Assembly (NCBI GenBank): GCA_905234455.1
Contig: CAJOIH010000002.1
Span: 1 to 64,000, forward strand
Length of the DNA: 64,000 bases
Source: an uncultured Bacteroidales bacterium
GTDB taxonomy: Bacteria; Bacteroidota; Bacteroidia; Bacteroidales; F082
Direction of reading: 5' to 3'
Shown here: positions 16,924 to 25,438 of the stretch, piece by piece
Position numbering within the stretch: position 1 is the stretch's first letter
Layout of the letters: each line of letters opens with the position of its first letter
Program-made: the position numbers and the translations under genes
The notes under the pieces: generated by a model
Told to the model about the DNA's origin: nothing
The model's input: the letters and a program-made list of their open reading frames with translations, nothing else
Databases searched by the model: none

Positions 16924-18366
16924 ATGGCAAAACTAATTCTAGAAAAAATAAAAGACAAGGTTAAAAAACTCATCAAAGATCAATCGTGTATTGATGGTTA
17001 CACGATGAATGTTGGAACCCAATACAAGATTGTCCACGATCATTTTCGTCTTGCCAACATTGGATTTGGTGTTCCTCATACATTTTGGAGTTTAGGAGAA
17101 TCCATCTTTGATTTCTGGTTTGACACATTACAATCCAACAACTTAAAGGTTGTTTCCGATGAAAAGGAAGTTTTACGTGAAGCCATAAACAAAGAAATGA
17201 GATGTGAACCAACGGATGAAAACATAAAGGTTCGCATTAACATTATGGAACTGCTAGGCAAAAAGTTTTGTTTTATTGACTTGTTTGCGGGTATTGGAGG
17301 CTTTCATGTTGCAATGCATCATGTTGGCGGAAAATGCGTCTTCGCCAGCGAATGGGATAAAAACGCAAGGATTTCATACGAGGCAAATTATAGAGAAATA
17401 GAACCTTCTTTGTTCAAAAAAGACAAAAAAGGTGAATATTTATATTTTAATGAGGACATAAACGATGCCGACCCAAAAAAGATTCCAAACTTTGACATCT
17501 GTTGTGGCGGCTTCCCCTGTCAACCATTCTCGGTTGCAGGCTTGAAAAAAGGGTTTGAAGATACACGAGGAACCCTGTTTTTCAATATTGCCAATATAGT
17601 TAAAGAGAAAATCCAAGCAGGTTATCCGCCAAGAGTACTATTTTTAGAAAATGTTCGCGGACTTAAAAACCACGACAAGGGGAACACTTTGAAAGTTATT
17701 CTTGCCACATTAGAGGAGCTGGGATACGGCTATTCATATGAGGTCTTGAACGCAAAACATTTTGGTGTTCCCCAAAACAGGGAACGTCTTTTCATTATTG
17801 CTTGGTATAAAGATTTGGTTCATGTGAATTCATTCAAATTCCCATATGGAATATCCACAGATGGTTCAACAATCTATGAAAAAGAAAAGATAAAAGAAGG
17901 TACACTTCCAACAAAGGTCTCTGACATTTTTGAACCTTCAGATACTTTGGACCCATGTTTTACTATTAGTGATAAAATGTGGGAAGGACACAAAAAAAGA
18001 AAGGAAAGGAACAAGTTGAACGGGAAAGGTTTCGGCTATTCCTTGTTTAAAGGAGATAGCATTTATACAAGTACCATTTCTGCTCGTTATTGGAAAGACG
18101 GCAGTGAAATCCTCATTGACCAATCCGAAAAAGGACTAAATCCAAGAACATTAACTCCTGTTGAGGCTGGCAGATTACAAGGGTATCGTATAATTGGAAA
18201 AGGTTGGGAGCATTCAGAATGCGCTAATAATCAAAACAACAATGACTTAAATCCTGAATTTAAAATAGTAGTTTCTAAAAAAGAAGCATACCGCCAATTT
18301 GGAAATAGCGTTGCGGTACCCGTAATTAAAAAAATCGCAGAAGAAATAATAAAACAGTTACTATAA
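16924..18366 (+). CDS. DNA (cytosine-5-)-methyltransferase, second of the pair (M2)
   Basis: The 480-residue enzyme has an N-terminal extension of about 115 residues, then motif I (FIDLFAGIGGFH), catalytic Cys199 in GGFPCQPFSVAG, motif VI (LENVRGL), motif VIII (QNRERLFIIAW) and motif X (RQFGNSVAVPVI). It differs strongly from M1, as expected if each enzyme modifies a different strand of a non-palindromic site. It begins right after the HEPN stop codon and overlaps the McrB-like gene by 1 nt (TAATG). AT-rich throughout. Confidence 0.93.
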   Translation: MAKLILEKIKDKVKKLIKDQSCIDGYTMNVGTQYKIVHDHFRLANIGFGVPHTFWSLGESIFDFWFDTLQSNNLKVVSDEKEVLREAINKEMRCEPTDENIKVRINIMELLGKKFCFIDLFAGIGGFHVAMHHVGGKCVFASEWDKNARISYEANYREIEPSLFKKDKKGEYLYFNEDINDADPKKIPNFDICCGGFPCQPFSVAGLKKGFEDTRGTLFFNIANIVKEKIQAGYPPRVLFLENVRGLKNHDKGNTLKVILATLEELGYGYSYEVLNAKHFGVPQNRERLFIIAWYKDLVHVNSFKFPYGISTDGSTIYEKEKIKEGTLPTKVSDIFEPSDTLDPCFTISDKMWEGHKKRKERNKLNGKGFGYSLFKGDSIYTSTISARYWKDGSEILIDQSEKGLNPRTLTPVEAGRLQGYRIIGKGWEHSECANNQNNNDLNPEFKIVVSKKEAYRQFGNSVAVPVIKKIAEEIIKQLL

Positions 18367-20069
18367 TGGATACTTTATTGAACTTAAAAGACTTAGCAAG
18401 TGATTTGGTTAATAAATACCAATCAGTGTTTACAGGCGAAGAAATCCAACTCCCGATAGAATTCAAACAAAGAGTTAAAAGCATCAATAGTAACAGTATT
18501 GAATATCAAAAATACTCTGCTATTGTTTCAACTAAAGGAGTTCAAAAGGGGGTATTAAATATTTATCTCCCGAATCAATGGTTCTATATTGCTTCATTTT
18601 TTACCGCGTATTATAATGAGTTGCAAAAATATAAACAAATTGCGACAGTACTGTTTTCTACAGACAGACTCAAAACATTGAAAGGAGGTTCTTTGACGAC
18701 CACTGAAAAAAACACGCTCACCAATAGATTTAGTGCTGACAACTCTGGTCTAATAGAAAAGTTTGTAACAGATTATGATTGGTGGGGAGGTGGAAAAACC
18801 ATTGACCGAGCAGATTTTTATGTATCTCCCATCTTGAATTATGCTAAATTAGTGAATGCCACCCAATCATATGTAGCGGATTTATGTGCATTTTTAGCAG
18901 AAAATGATGATTTGGTAAGCCTTTTATATAACACAATCAGTGAACAAGGAGATGTTTCAAGACAATCATTAACAATTAGTATCGATTTATTTAAAAAGCA
19001 CCCTCTCCAGCAAATCTTCTACGGTGCTCCAGGCACGGGCAAATCCCATAGAGTCAAAGAGATTATCAAAGAACACGGCATTGATGAGAAGGAGCAAGTC
19101 ATCCGCACGACCTTCCATCCTGATAGCGATTACTCCACTTTCGTGGGCTGCTACAAACCTATCATGAAGTCCGTGCCACAAACCTACGTGGTGGAAGGCA
19201 ACGAGAAACCCGTGATGGCCGACAAAGATAACCAAGCCACCAAAGACGAAATCGTTTACGACTACACGCCACAAGCCTTTGTGCAAGCCTACACCAAAGC
19301 ATGGACTACGGACAAGCCCGTCATCCTTGTGATTGAGGAAATCAACCGTGGCAACTGCGCACAAATCTTCGGCGACATCTTCCAACTCTTGGACAGAGGT
19401 GACGACGGCGTTTCAGAGTATGAAATTAAGCCCGACAAGGCCTTGGAAAACTATCTGAAGGAGTATTTTGCCGCTTTCGATGATTTGGATGAACAAATCA
19501 AGACAGGCAAAATCATGAAGCTGCCCGCCAACCTCTACATCTGGGCCACCATGAACACAAGCGACCAAAGCCTCTTCCCCATCGATTCGGCATTCAAACG
19601 CAGGTGGGAGTGGAAGTATATCAAGATTGCCTGGCCTTACAAGAAAAACGAAGACGGCTCCTTCAAAAAGGATGAAAATGGAGAGAAGGTTCACATCAAT
19701 TACTCGATTGAAGGCGGTCACGATTGGTGGGCGTTCCTGCAACAAATCAACGCCATCATCGACAAAATGACCAATTCGGCCGACAAACAATTGGGCTATT
19801 TCTTCGCCAAGGCGAAAGACGACATCATTTCATACGACACCTTCGTTTCGAAGGTCTGCTTCTACCTCTGGAACGACATCTTCAAGACCTACGCCCTCGA
19901 TGAACAACAAGGCGACTTGTTCAGCTATAAAGATGAAGAAGGCCAGAAAAAGCAGCTTACATTCCCCGCTTTCTATGACGGCGACGGAAATGTTGTTCCA
20001 GACGTGGCAAGACAGTTCATAGAACATGTGATGGCATGGAACACGGAAGGCAAGAAAGAGAATAGTTGA
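18366..20069 (+). CDS. McrB-like AAA+ restriction subunit (LlaJI R1-type)
   Basis: The 567-residue protein has an N-terminal part of about 210 residues, probably the DNA-recognition domain as in LlaJI.R1. An AAA+ motor of the McrB type follows: Walker A GAPGTGKS (220-227), Walker B with the McrB hallmark EEINRGNCAQ, and a sensor WATMNTSDQS followed by AFKRRWEW. Such motors translocate DNA and activate a partner nuclease, here the LlaJI-family protein two genes downstream. Base composition switches from AT-rich to host-like at about 18,995, just before Walker A, so the gene looks mosaic. Confidence 0.9.
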   Translation: MDTLLNLKDLASDLVNKYQSVFTGEEIQLPIEFKQRVKSINSNSIEYQKYSAIVSTKGVQKGVLNIYLPNQWFYIASFFTAYYNELQKYKQIATVLFSTDRLKTLKGGSLTTTEKNTLTNRFSADNSGLIEKFVTDYDWWGGGKTIDRADFYVSPILNYAKLVNATQSYVADLCAFLAENDDLVSLLYNTISEQGDVSRQSLTISIDLFKKHPLQQIFYGAPGTGKSHRVKEIIKEHGIDEKEQVIRTTFHPDSDYSTFVGCYKPIMKSVPQTYVVEGNEKPVMADKDNQATKDEIVYDYTPQAFVQAYTKAWTTDKPVILVIEEINRGNCAQIFGDIFQLLDRGDDGVSEYEIKPDKALENYLKEYFAAFDDLDEQIKTGKIMKLPANLYIWATMNTSDQSLFPIDSAFKRRWEWKYIKIAWPYKKNEDGSFKKDENGEKVHINYSIEGGHDWWAFLQQINAIIDKMTNSADKQLGYFFAKAKDDIISYDTFVSKVCFYLWNDIFKTYALDEQQGDLFSYKDEEGQKKQLTFPAFYDGDGNVVPDVARQFIEHVMAWNTEGKKENS

Positions 20070-20077
20070 TTGGCATT

Positions 20078-21244
20078 ATGGGCAAAGCGGTAACCATACA
20101 AGACAAGGAGTATCTGGAGTGGATAAAGGATTTAGGCACCCGCTTCCGCCAGAGTCAAATCAAGGCTGCGGTGAAGGTGAACGAGGAGATGCTCCGTTTT
20201 TATTGGGAGTTAGGCCATGACATCGTGGAAAGAGATGCCGAGAACCACTATGGCAGCCGGTTCTTCTCTATATTGAGCCATGATTTGAAAGAGGCAACAT
20301 CCACGACATCAGGTCTGTCGGAGAGAAACATCCGATATGCCAAAGATTTTTATTTGCTTTATAATCAAGAAGTTGGAATTTTGCAGCAACCTGCTGCAAA
20401 ATCTGACCTTGTGGATGTTACCAAAAACGAGGAAAATTTGCAGCAACCTGCTGCAAAATCCAATGATACAATTCTGCCTCAACTTGTGGAGCAAATCAAA
20501 AGTGAAATATTCTCAGTCCCGTGGGGGCACCACATGTTGCTCATTGACAAATGCAAAAACGCTCCGCAAAAAGCACTATTCTTTGTCCATCAAACGGTGC
20601 AAAACGGTTGGAGCCGCAACATGCTGCTCAACTTTCTCGACACCGACCTCTACGAACGTCAAGGAAAAGCGCTAACAAATTTCTGCCGCACCCTGCCTGA
20701 AGAAACGAGCGATTTGGCACAAGAACTGACAAAAGACCCATACGACTTCGCCTTCACGGGTATCACAGGACGTTACAACGAACGCCTGTTGAAAGACAAG
20801 CTGCTCAACAACATCACACAATTCTTGGTAGAATTAGGCACAGGCTTCGCATACGTTGGCAAAGAATACCGTTTACAGATAGGTGACACGGAGAACTTCA
20901 TTGACCTGCTGTTCTACAATCTGAATTTGTCGTGCTACGTAGTGATTGAAGTGAAAATCGGCAAGTTCGAGTTTGCCGATGCCGGACAGCTCGGAGGATA
21001 TGTCGTGGCGTGCAACCACCTATTGAAGAAAGAAGAACGCGACAATCCCACCATCGGCATCCTGATTTGCAAGGAGAAAGATAACCTTGTGGCTCAATAT
21101 GCATTGGAAGCCAGCAGTCAGCCTTTGGGCATTTCGGAGTACGAACTGGCCAAACTCTATCCGGAGAAAGTGGAAGGCACCATCCCGACCATTGAGGAAA
21201 TAGAACAGAATTTGAGCGAAAGAATTAAAAACGACAAGGACTGA
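20078..21244 (+). CDS. YhcG-family PDDEXK nuclease (DUF1016), second copy
   Basis: The start at 20078 (MGKAVTIQDKEY) is preferred over the TTG of the ORF track; it lies 8 nt after the McrB-like stop. Residues 10-100 are the DUF1016 N-domain (GLSERNIRYAKDFYLLY); the C-terminal nuclease has FIDLLFYN and VVIEVKIGKF followed by GQLGGYV. Between the domains is a duplicated LQQPAAKS peptide encoded by two palindromic DNA repeats. The gene ends overlapping the LlaJI-family gene by 1 nt (TGATG). It is only a distant relative of the YhcG at 12757. Confidence 0.9.
   Translation: MGKAVTIQDKEYLEWIKDLGTRFRQSQIKAAVKVNEEMLRFYWELGHDIVERDAENHYGSRFFSILSHDLKEATSTTSGLSERNIRYAKDFYLLYNQEVGILQQPAAKSDLVDVTKNEENLQQPAAKSNDTILPQLVEQIKSEIFSVPWGHHMLLIDKCKNAPQKALFFVHQTVQNGWSRNMLLNFLDTDLYERQGKALTNFCRTLPEETSDLAQELTKDPYDFAFTGITGRYNERLLKDKLLNNITQFLVELGTGFAYVGKEYRLQIGDTENFIDLLFYNLNLSCYVVIEVKIGKFEFADAGQLGGYVVACNHLLKKEERDNPTIGILICKEKDNLVAQYALEASSQPLGISEYELAKLYPEKVEGTIPTIEEIEQNLSERIKNDKD
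20378..20402. repeat. Palindrome inside yhcG, copy 1
   Basis: ATTTTGCAGCA-ACC-TGCTGCAAAAT has perfect 11-bp arms around a 3-nt centre and lies in the linker between the two YhcG domains. The core is repeated 57 nt downstream, in frame. Confidence 0.85.
20437..20457. repeat. Palindrome inside yhcG, copy 2
   Basis: TTTGCAGCA-ACC-TGCTGCAAA has perfect 9-bp arms and is identical to the core of copy 1; both copies encode LQQPAAK. Confidence 0.85.
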
Positions 21245-23478
21245 TGTATATCATTTTTGAGGAACATCAATATGCTGCCGAAGATGTCAAAGTAGCCCTG
21301 CACGGTATCAGCGAGTTGCAAGACATCAACAAAAACGTCAGCGTGAGCTATGTGGGTTATTACTACGAGCCCGCCATACCCGATTGCGTGTTCATCCTCC
21401 CCAAGGTTCTGCTCAACGACAAAGATCAATTGGTGGTTGGACCTAATACGACTATCGACCCAAAAGAAATCATCACACCAAAAGGACAGCAAAAACACTT
21501 GACCAAAGAATACCGCAAATTCTTGTACGAGTTTGCCGTTTGGATTTACAGGACCATTGCCGTTTACCATCAGCACAAACCCGATTCACAGGCCATCTAT
21601 TACCGTCGTCTGCCGCGCTCTGGTAAGGGAATGCGACATCAAGCCAACACCTATCTTGACATCATCCTCTCCCTCATCCAATTCAACCAAGAGAACCAGG
21701 AATTCTTTCTCTACACGGTCAAAAACAACCACTCGGGCCACAACAAAATCAATTGGACCCGAACCATCTCACATTCCGAAACCTTCCTTCAGAACGGCAC
21801 GCCGATTTATCTGGATCCCGTCAACCGCAAACGGCAAATCAATTTCGACGAAGAGCTGTTCGTCATCTTCTTCTCCATCCTTGATTATGTCAACCGCGAG
21901 TATGGTTTCCGCACACCTATCAATATGCAATATGAGTTGCTCTCCCCGTCACAATTTGAGACCTATCGCAAAGGCTACGGCAAGAGCAGGCTGAAAGAAA
22001 TCCGATACAAGTATTTCTCCGACAAGGCGGTGCTGCTATGGGAACTCTGCTATGCTTTCTTCGACAACACCTATCTGCTTGCCGTCAATACCGACAACAA
22101 GGAATACCTGCTCGCCAAGAAATACAACATCATCTTTGAAGCCATCATTGACGAGTTGATTGGCACTTCTCACGATGCCATCCCACCTGGATTGGCCGAC
22201 CAAGACGACGGCAAGCAAGTGGACCACATGTATACCGATTTGGCACTCACCTCGCACCAAAATCGAGAAGTGTACTACATCGGCGACTCCAAGTATTACA
22301 AGATGTCGACGGCCATAGGAAAGCCTTCCGTTTCGAAGCAATACACCTATGCCCGCAATGTGATACAATGGAACATTGACTTGTGGAAAGACAATGAAGA
22401 AGGGCGACGGATGAAAAGTGAGACCGAAAAAAGATTCAAAGACATAAGGCTGCGCCCTGATTCGCCCAACGAGGGTTATGACATCATACCCAATTTCTTC
22501 CTTTCCGCTTTTGTTGACGACCAACCCACCTACGACCGAGGCACTGATGCCGAAGGGAACGATTTGAATGTCAAATCCCGTGAAGAGACCTATATCTCCA
22601 CCCAATTCGACAATCGCCTCTTCGACCGCGACACCTTGCTGTTGATGTATTATGACATCAATTTCCTTTTTGTCGTCCGGATGTATGCACGAAACAAGGA
22701 ATCGGAGAAGGCGCAATGGAAGTCACATGTTAGAACCATTTTCAGAAAGAAGATCCAAGAAATGCTGGCGTCCAAGTTCCAATTCTATGCATTTGCTCCC
22801 AAGCCATCCACCTACGCCAAAGGCTTTATGGACAAAAACCTGAAGAAACTGATTGGCAAGGTATTCAGTCCGTTCGCCCATGAAGAGGTGTTTGTGTTGG
22901 CATTGGAAAACACTGAAAACGAACAAGAAAGGCAGGAAAACGAGGCGTTGTTGTTGGAGCTCAAAGAGCATTTCTTTGTGACAAAGCCGGGAAATTTCAC
23001 ATTAGGTCAAGACCCGACGGCAACCTTGAAGTGTTTGGGATACACGAAGGGTGCTGAAAAGACAGATGAAAAAACAGATTTGATGTTGCTATCTACCATC
23101 CAAGCCAAAGTTAACCCAAACACTGCAGCATTTAAGAATGGAACCGCTGCCACTTTTGTTTCGGGTCATACTCCGAACAAAGCCATAGACCTGCAACGAT
23201 TAAAGTATTTCGCTCCTATCATTAATCATGAAGTTGTTGGGGCTTATGAGATAGTGTCCGTTGGCGTCACTTATGTTGACGATCCGAAGCATCCGATGCG
23301 ACTGCTGTTTAAGTTAAGTAACTATCGCAAATTCAATAAGATGTTTGTCTTTGGCGTAAACAATGCTGCTTCTTCGGGTATTACACTCAATCCGTCTCAA
23401 CTTGCCAAATACCTTGAGGAAAAACCTTCACAAAACAGTTTCGTCTTTGCTTTTGAGGAAGCTCAAGACAATGGGTGA
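21244..23478 (+). CDS. LlaJI-family restriction endonuclease subunit (R2, McrC-like role)
   Basis: The 744-residue protein matches the LlaJI endonuclease family in its central region, where KQVDHMYTD (Asp327) and VYYIGDSKYYK (Asp348-Ser-Lys350) give a PD-(D/E)XK-type active site. The N-terminal 250 residues probably mediate assembly with the AAA+ subunit. The C-terminal 130 residues or so (from SGHTPNKAIDLQRLKYF) form a separate unrecognised domain. In LlaJI the McrB-like subunit and this nuclease together cut DNA unmethylated by the two methyltransferases. It is translationally coupled to YhcG upstream; vsr follows after 34 nt. Confidence 0.82.
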   Translation: MYIIFEEHQYAAEDVKVALHGISELQDINKNVSVSYVGYYYEPAIPDCVFILPKVLLNDKDQLVVGPNTTIDPKEIITPKGQQKHLTKEYRKFLYEFAVWIYRTIAVYHQHKPDSQAIYYRRLPRSGKGMRHQANTYLDIILSLIQFNQENQEFFLYTVKNNHSGHNKINWTRTISHSETFLQNGTPIYLDPVNRKRQINFDEELFVIFFSILDYVNREYGFRTPINMQYELLSPSQFETYRKGYGKSRLKEIRYKYFSDKAVLLWELCYAFFDNTYLLAVNTDNKEYLLAKKYNIIFEAIIDELIGTSHDAIPPGLADQDDGKQVDHMYTDLALTSHQNREVYYIGDSKYYKMSTAIGKPSVSKQYTYARNVIQWNIDLWKDNEEGRRMKSETEKRFKDIRLRPDSPNEGYDIIPNFFLSAFVDDQPTYDRGTDAEGNDLNVKSREETYISTQFDNRLFDRDTLLLMYYDINFLFVVRMYARNKESEKAQWKSHVRTIFRKKIQEMLASKFQFYAFAPKPSTYAKGFMDKNLKKLIGKVFSPFAHEEVFVLALENTENEQERQENEALLLELKEHFFVTKPGNFTLGQDPTATLKCLGYTKGAEKTDEKTDLMLLSTIQAKVNPNTAAFKNGTAATFVSGHTPNKAIDLQRLKYFAPIINHEVVGAYEIVSVGVTYVDDPKHPMRLLFKLSNYRKFNKMFVFGVNNAASSGITLNPSQLAKYLEEKPSQNSFVFAFEEAQDNG

Positions 23479-23512
23479 AATTCAAGGTTTTGCATCTTTA
23501 ATTAGTAACCTC

Positions 23513-24009
23513 ATGACCGACCACCTCACCCCAGCCCAGCGCCACCTCGTGATGTCGCACATCCGCAGCCGCAACACCAAACCCGAACTGAAAGTGCGCC
23601 AGTGGCTGTGGCACCACGGCTATCGCTACCGCCTCAACGTGAAAGGCGTCCCAGGGAAACCCGACATCGTCATGCGCAGCTACCATACCGCCATCTTCGT
23701 CAACGGATGCTTCTGGCATGGACACGAGGGCTGCTGTAAAATACCCCAAACCAACACCGAGTTCTGGATCAACAAAAGCAGCGCGACCACCAAAACTACC
23801 AGCTCCTCAAAGACAACGGCTGGCAAGTGATCGTCATCTGGGAATGCCAACTCCACCCCGACCGCATGGAACGCACCATGTGCGAAGTGGAACTCCAACT
23901 CAACGAAAAACTACTGTCGCTCTACCAAACACACAAACCCTTCGTCTACCGCCAAAACGACGAAACCGACCACCTGCCAATGGCAGCGGAAGACTTGAAA
24001 AAAAATTGA
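23513..24009 (+). pseudogene. vsr: Very short patch repair (Vsr) endonuclease, frameshifted
   Basis: The first frame gives an excellent Vsr N-terminal two thirds: MTDHLTPAQRHLVMSHIRSR, the GVPGKPDIV segment with the metal-binding Asp, and FVNGCFWHGHEGC. After EFWINK the reading frame is lost. The rest continues in another frame as RDHQNYQLLKDNGWQVIVIW and ECQL. By family spacing about 13 nt are missing between the two parts. Vsr corrects T:G mismatches arising from deaminated 5-methylcytosine, which fits the two methyltransferases upstream. The 3' end (LPMAAEDLKKN) carries a short palindrome also found at the end of the HAD gene at 27629. GC content is host-like. Confidence 0.8.
23974..23993 (+). 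repeat. Short palindromic repeat at the vsr 3' end (copy 1)
   Basis: CTGCCA-A-TGGCAG (6-bp arms) followed by CGGAAGA recurs at 27594-27613 at the end of an unrelated gene; both give the peptide LPMAAE. Confidence 0.5.
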
Positions 24010-24083
24010 CATCCGGAAATACTTGAACGGAAAGTTGGCCAAAGACGGTGTTCAACTGTTTTAAAAAATATTTCAAAATAGTA

Positions 24084-24113
24084 TTGACAATTAATAAAAA
24101 AGTGGTATCTTTG
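24084..24113 (+). promoter_or_regulatory. Strong Bacteroidetes promoter (TTGACA / TATCTTTG)
   Basis: TTG at 24084-24086, a 19-nt spacer and TATCTTTG at 24106-24113. The flanks (AAAAAATATT upstream of TATTGACAAT) are nearly the same as those of the promoter at 25509-25537. Confidence 0.7.
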
Positions 24114-24164
24114 CAGCGAGATACAAGGTGAACTGTGTTTTACAAAGTCTAAATTTAAAATGAT

Positions 24165-24365
24165 ATGAAAAATATAGTTACCTTTGCACAAAACGAAACG
24201 TGTTTTAACGCACAATTACAAATGGATACAAACGAACATAAAACAGCACACCCTTGTGGCTACACCCATGAGCAAATGGAGGCTTCGCTTCAAACGGCGG
24301 AAGCAGACTATCAAAACGGTCGCTGTGTAAACCACTCTTCCATTTGCGAGCGTTATGGCATATGA
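24165..24365 (+). CDS. Small antitoxin-like protein (66 aa)
   Basis: It lies about 45 nt downstream of a strong promoter. The C-terminal half (QMEASLQTAEADYQNGRCVN) resembles the ends of short Bacteroidales antitoxins in which a MxxSLxxAExDxxxGR helix precedes a HEExxxRYG stretch. Translation may start at the first ATG or at MDTNEHKT. The stop codon overlaps a following ATG (ATGA), the usual coupling of antitoxin and toxin, but the next ORF is only about 26 codons (MKTHIHNCLF...) and looks truncated. Function is inferred from resemblance and context only. Confidence 0.4.
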   Translation: MKNIVTFAQNETCFNAQLQMDTNEHKTAHPCGYTHEQMEASLQTAEADYQNGRCVNHSSICERYGI

Positions 24366-24580
24366 AAACCCATATTCACAATTGCCTTTTTTTCATCACC
24401 TCAATTTGGGATTGCCGACAGGGAGGAGAAGCGTTTTGAGGGCGCGTAAAAAAATCTGACACCCCACCGAGATTTGTGTGTTTTTATTATTTTTGTGAAA
24501 AATATTCATGCCAGAGTTAAGATTGGCGACACTTCAAGAACTCTAACAACAAGACAAACACCAAAATTACTGAAGGCTAC
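24366..24580 (+). other. Gap with truncated downstream ORF and a promoter-like box
   Basis: This stretch holds the possible remnant of a toxin ORF, coupled to the antitoxin-like gene and stopping near 24440. A TATTTTTG box (24488-24495) probably serves the alpha/beta hydrolase. Codons just upstream of the hydrolase ATG (KITEGY) match the conserved N-terminus of that family without an in-frame ATG. Confidence 0.3.
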
Positions 24581-25435
24581 ATGCCCTTCATGGGCCATCA
24601 GACCTACTACCGCATAGTGGGTGAGCCATCCGAAAAAACACCCCTGCTGCTGCTTCACGGCGGACCGGGAAGTACACACAACTATTTCGAAGTGCTCGAC
24701 TGCATCGCCGACACCGGACGGCAAGTCGTCGCATACGACCAGATAGGCTGCGGCAACTCCTACCTCGACGGACACCCTGAACTGTGGACGCAGAAGACCT
24801 GGATTGACGAGCTGATCGCCATCCGCAAACATCTCCACCTCGACACGGTTCACCTCCTCGGACAGTCGTGGGGCGCCATGCAGGCCATCGCCTATGCCAT
24901 CGACGAGAAGCCCGCGGGCATCAAGTCACTCATCCTTTCCTCCGGCCATGCTTCCAGCAGCCTGTGGGCCAGCGAACAACATAGGCTTATCAAAGAGCTC
25001 CCGGAAGAAGACCAGGAAGCCATACGCAAGGCGGAAGCCGCTGGCCAATGGGATTCGCCTGACTACCTGCGCGCCAACGACCATTACTACGAACAGTTTG
25101 TCATCAGCGTCGATGAGCATTCGCCCGAGTGCCTGCGCCGTCCGAAACGCGCTGGAGCAGAAGCCTATCTCTACGGCTGGGGCCCCAACGAATACCAGCC
25201 GCTCGGCAGCCTGAAGGCTTTTGAATACACCGACCACCTGCATCTCATCACCCAACCGACACTCATCTGCAGCGGAACACGCGACATCTGCACCCCCGTC
25301 GTTGCCGCCTCGCTCTATGAACATATCCCCGGCAGCCGTTGGCACCTGTTCCGCAAGGCACGTCATACCTGCTTTGTCGATGCCCACGAGGAATACTGCA
25401 AAGTGCTTATCGACTGGCTCGAAGAAAACGATTAA
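24581..25435 (+). CDS. Proline iminopeptidase-family alpha/beta hydrolase (S33)
   Basis: The 284-residue protein has the oxyanion segment HGGPGSTHNYFE, nucleophile elbow GQSWGA with the catalytic Ser, Asp in SGTRDICTP and the terminal His in ARHTCF. It fits proline iminopeptidase-type hydrolases (TIGR01250), which remove N-terminal proline or act on related amides. The family usually begins TEGYMPF; here KITEGY is encoded upstream of the ATG at 24581 with no ATG before it. The true start may be a non-ATG codon near 24566, or the 5' end may have been lost. Composition is host-like. Confidence 0.85.
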   Translation: MPFMGHQTYYRIVGEPSEKTPLLLLHGGPGSTHNYFEVLDCIADTGRQVVAYDQIGCGNSYLDGHPELWTQKTWIDELIAIRKHLHLDTVHLLGQSWGAMQAIAYAIDEKPAGIKSLILSSGHASSSLWASEQHRLIKELPEEDQEAIRKAEAAGQWDSPDYLRANDHYYEQFVISVDEHSPECLRRPKRAGAEAYLYGWGPNEYQPLGSLKAFEYTDHLHLITQPTLICSGTRDICTPVVAASLYEHIPGSRWHLFRKARHTCFVDAHEEYCKVLIDWLEEND

Positions 25436-25438
25436 GGT

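Noticed and set aside
20378-20457. CRISPR-like repeat pair
   Set aside because: Only two units, in frame within yhcG, with a coding spacer and no cas genes nearby.
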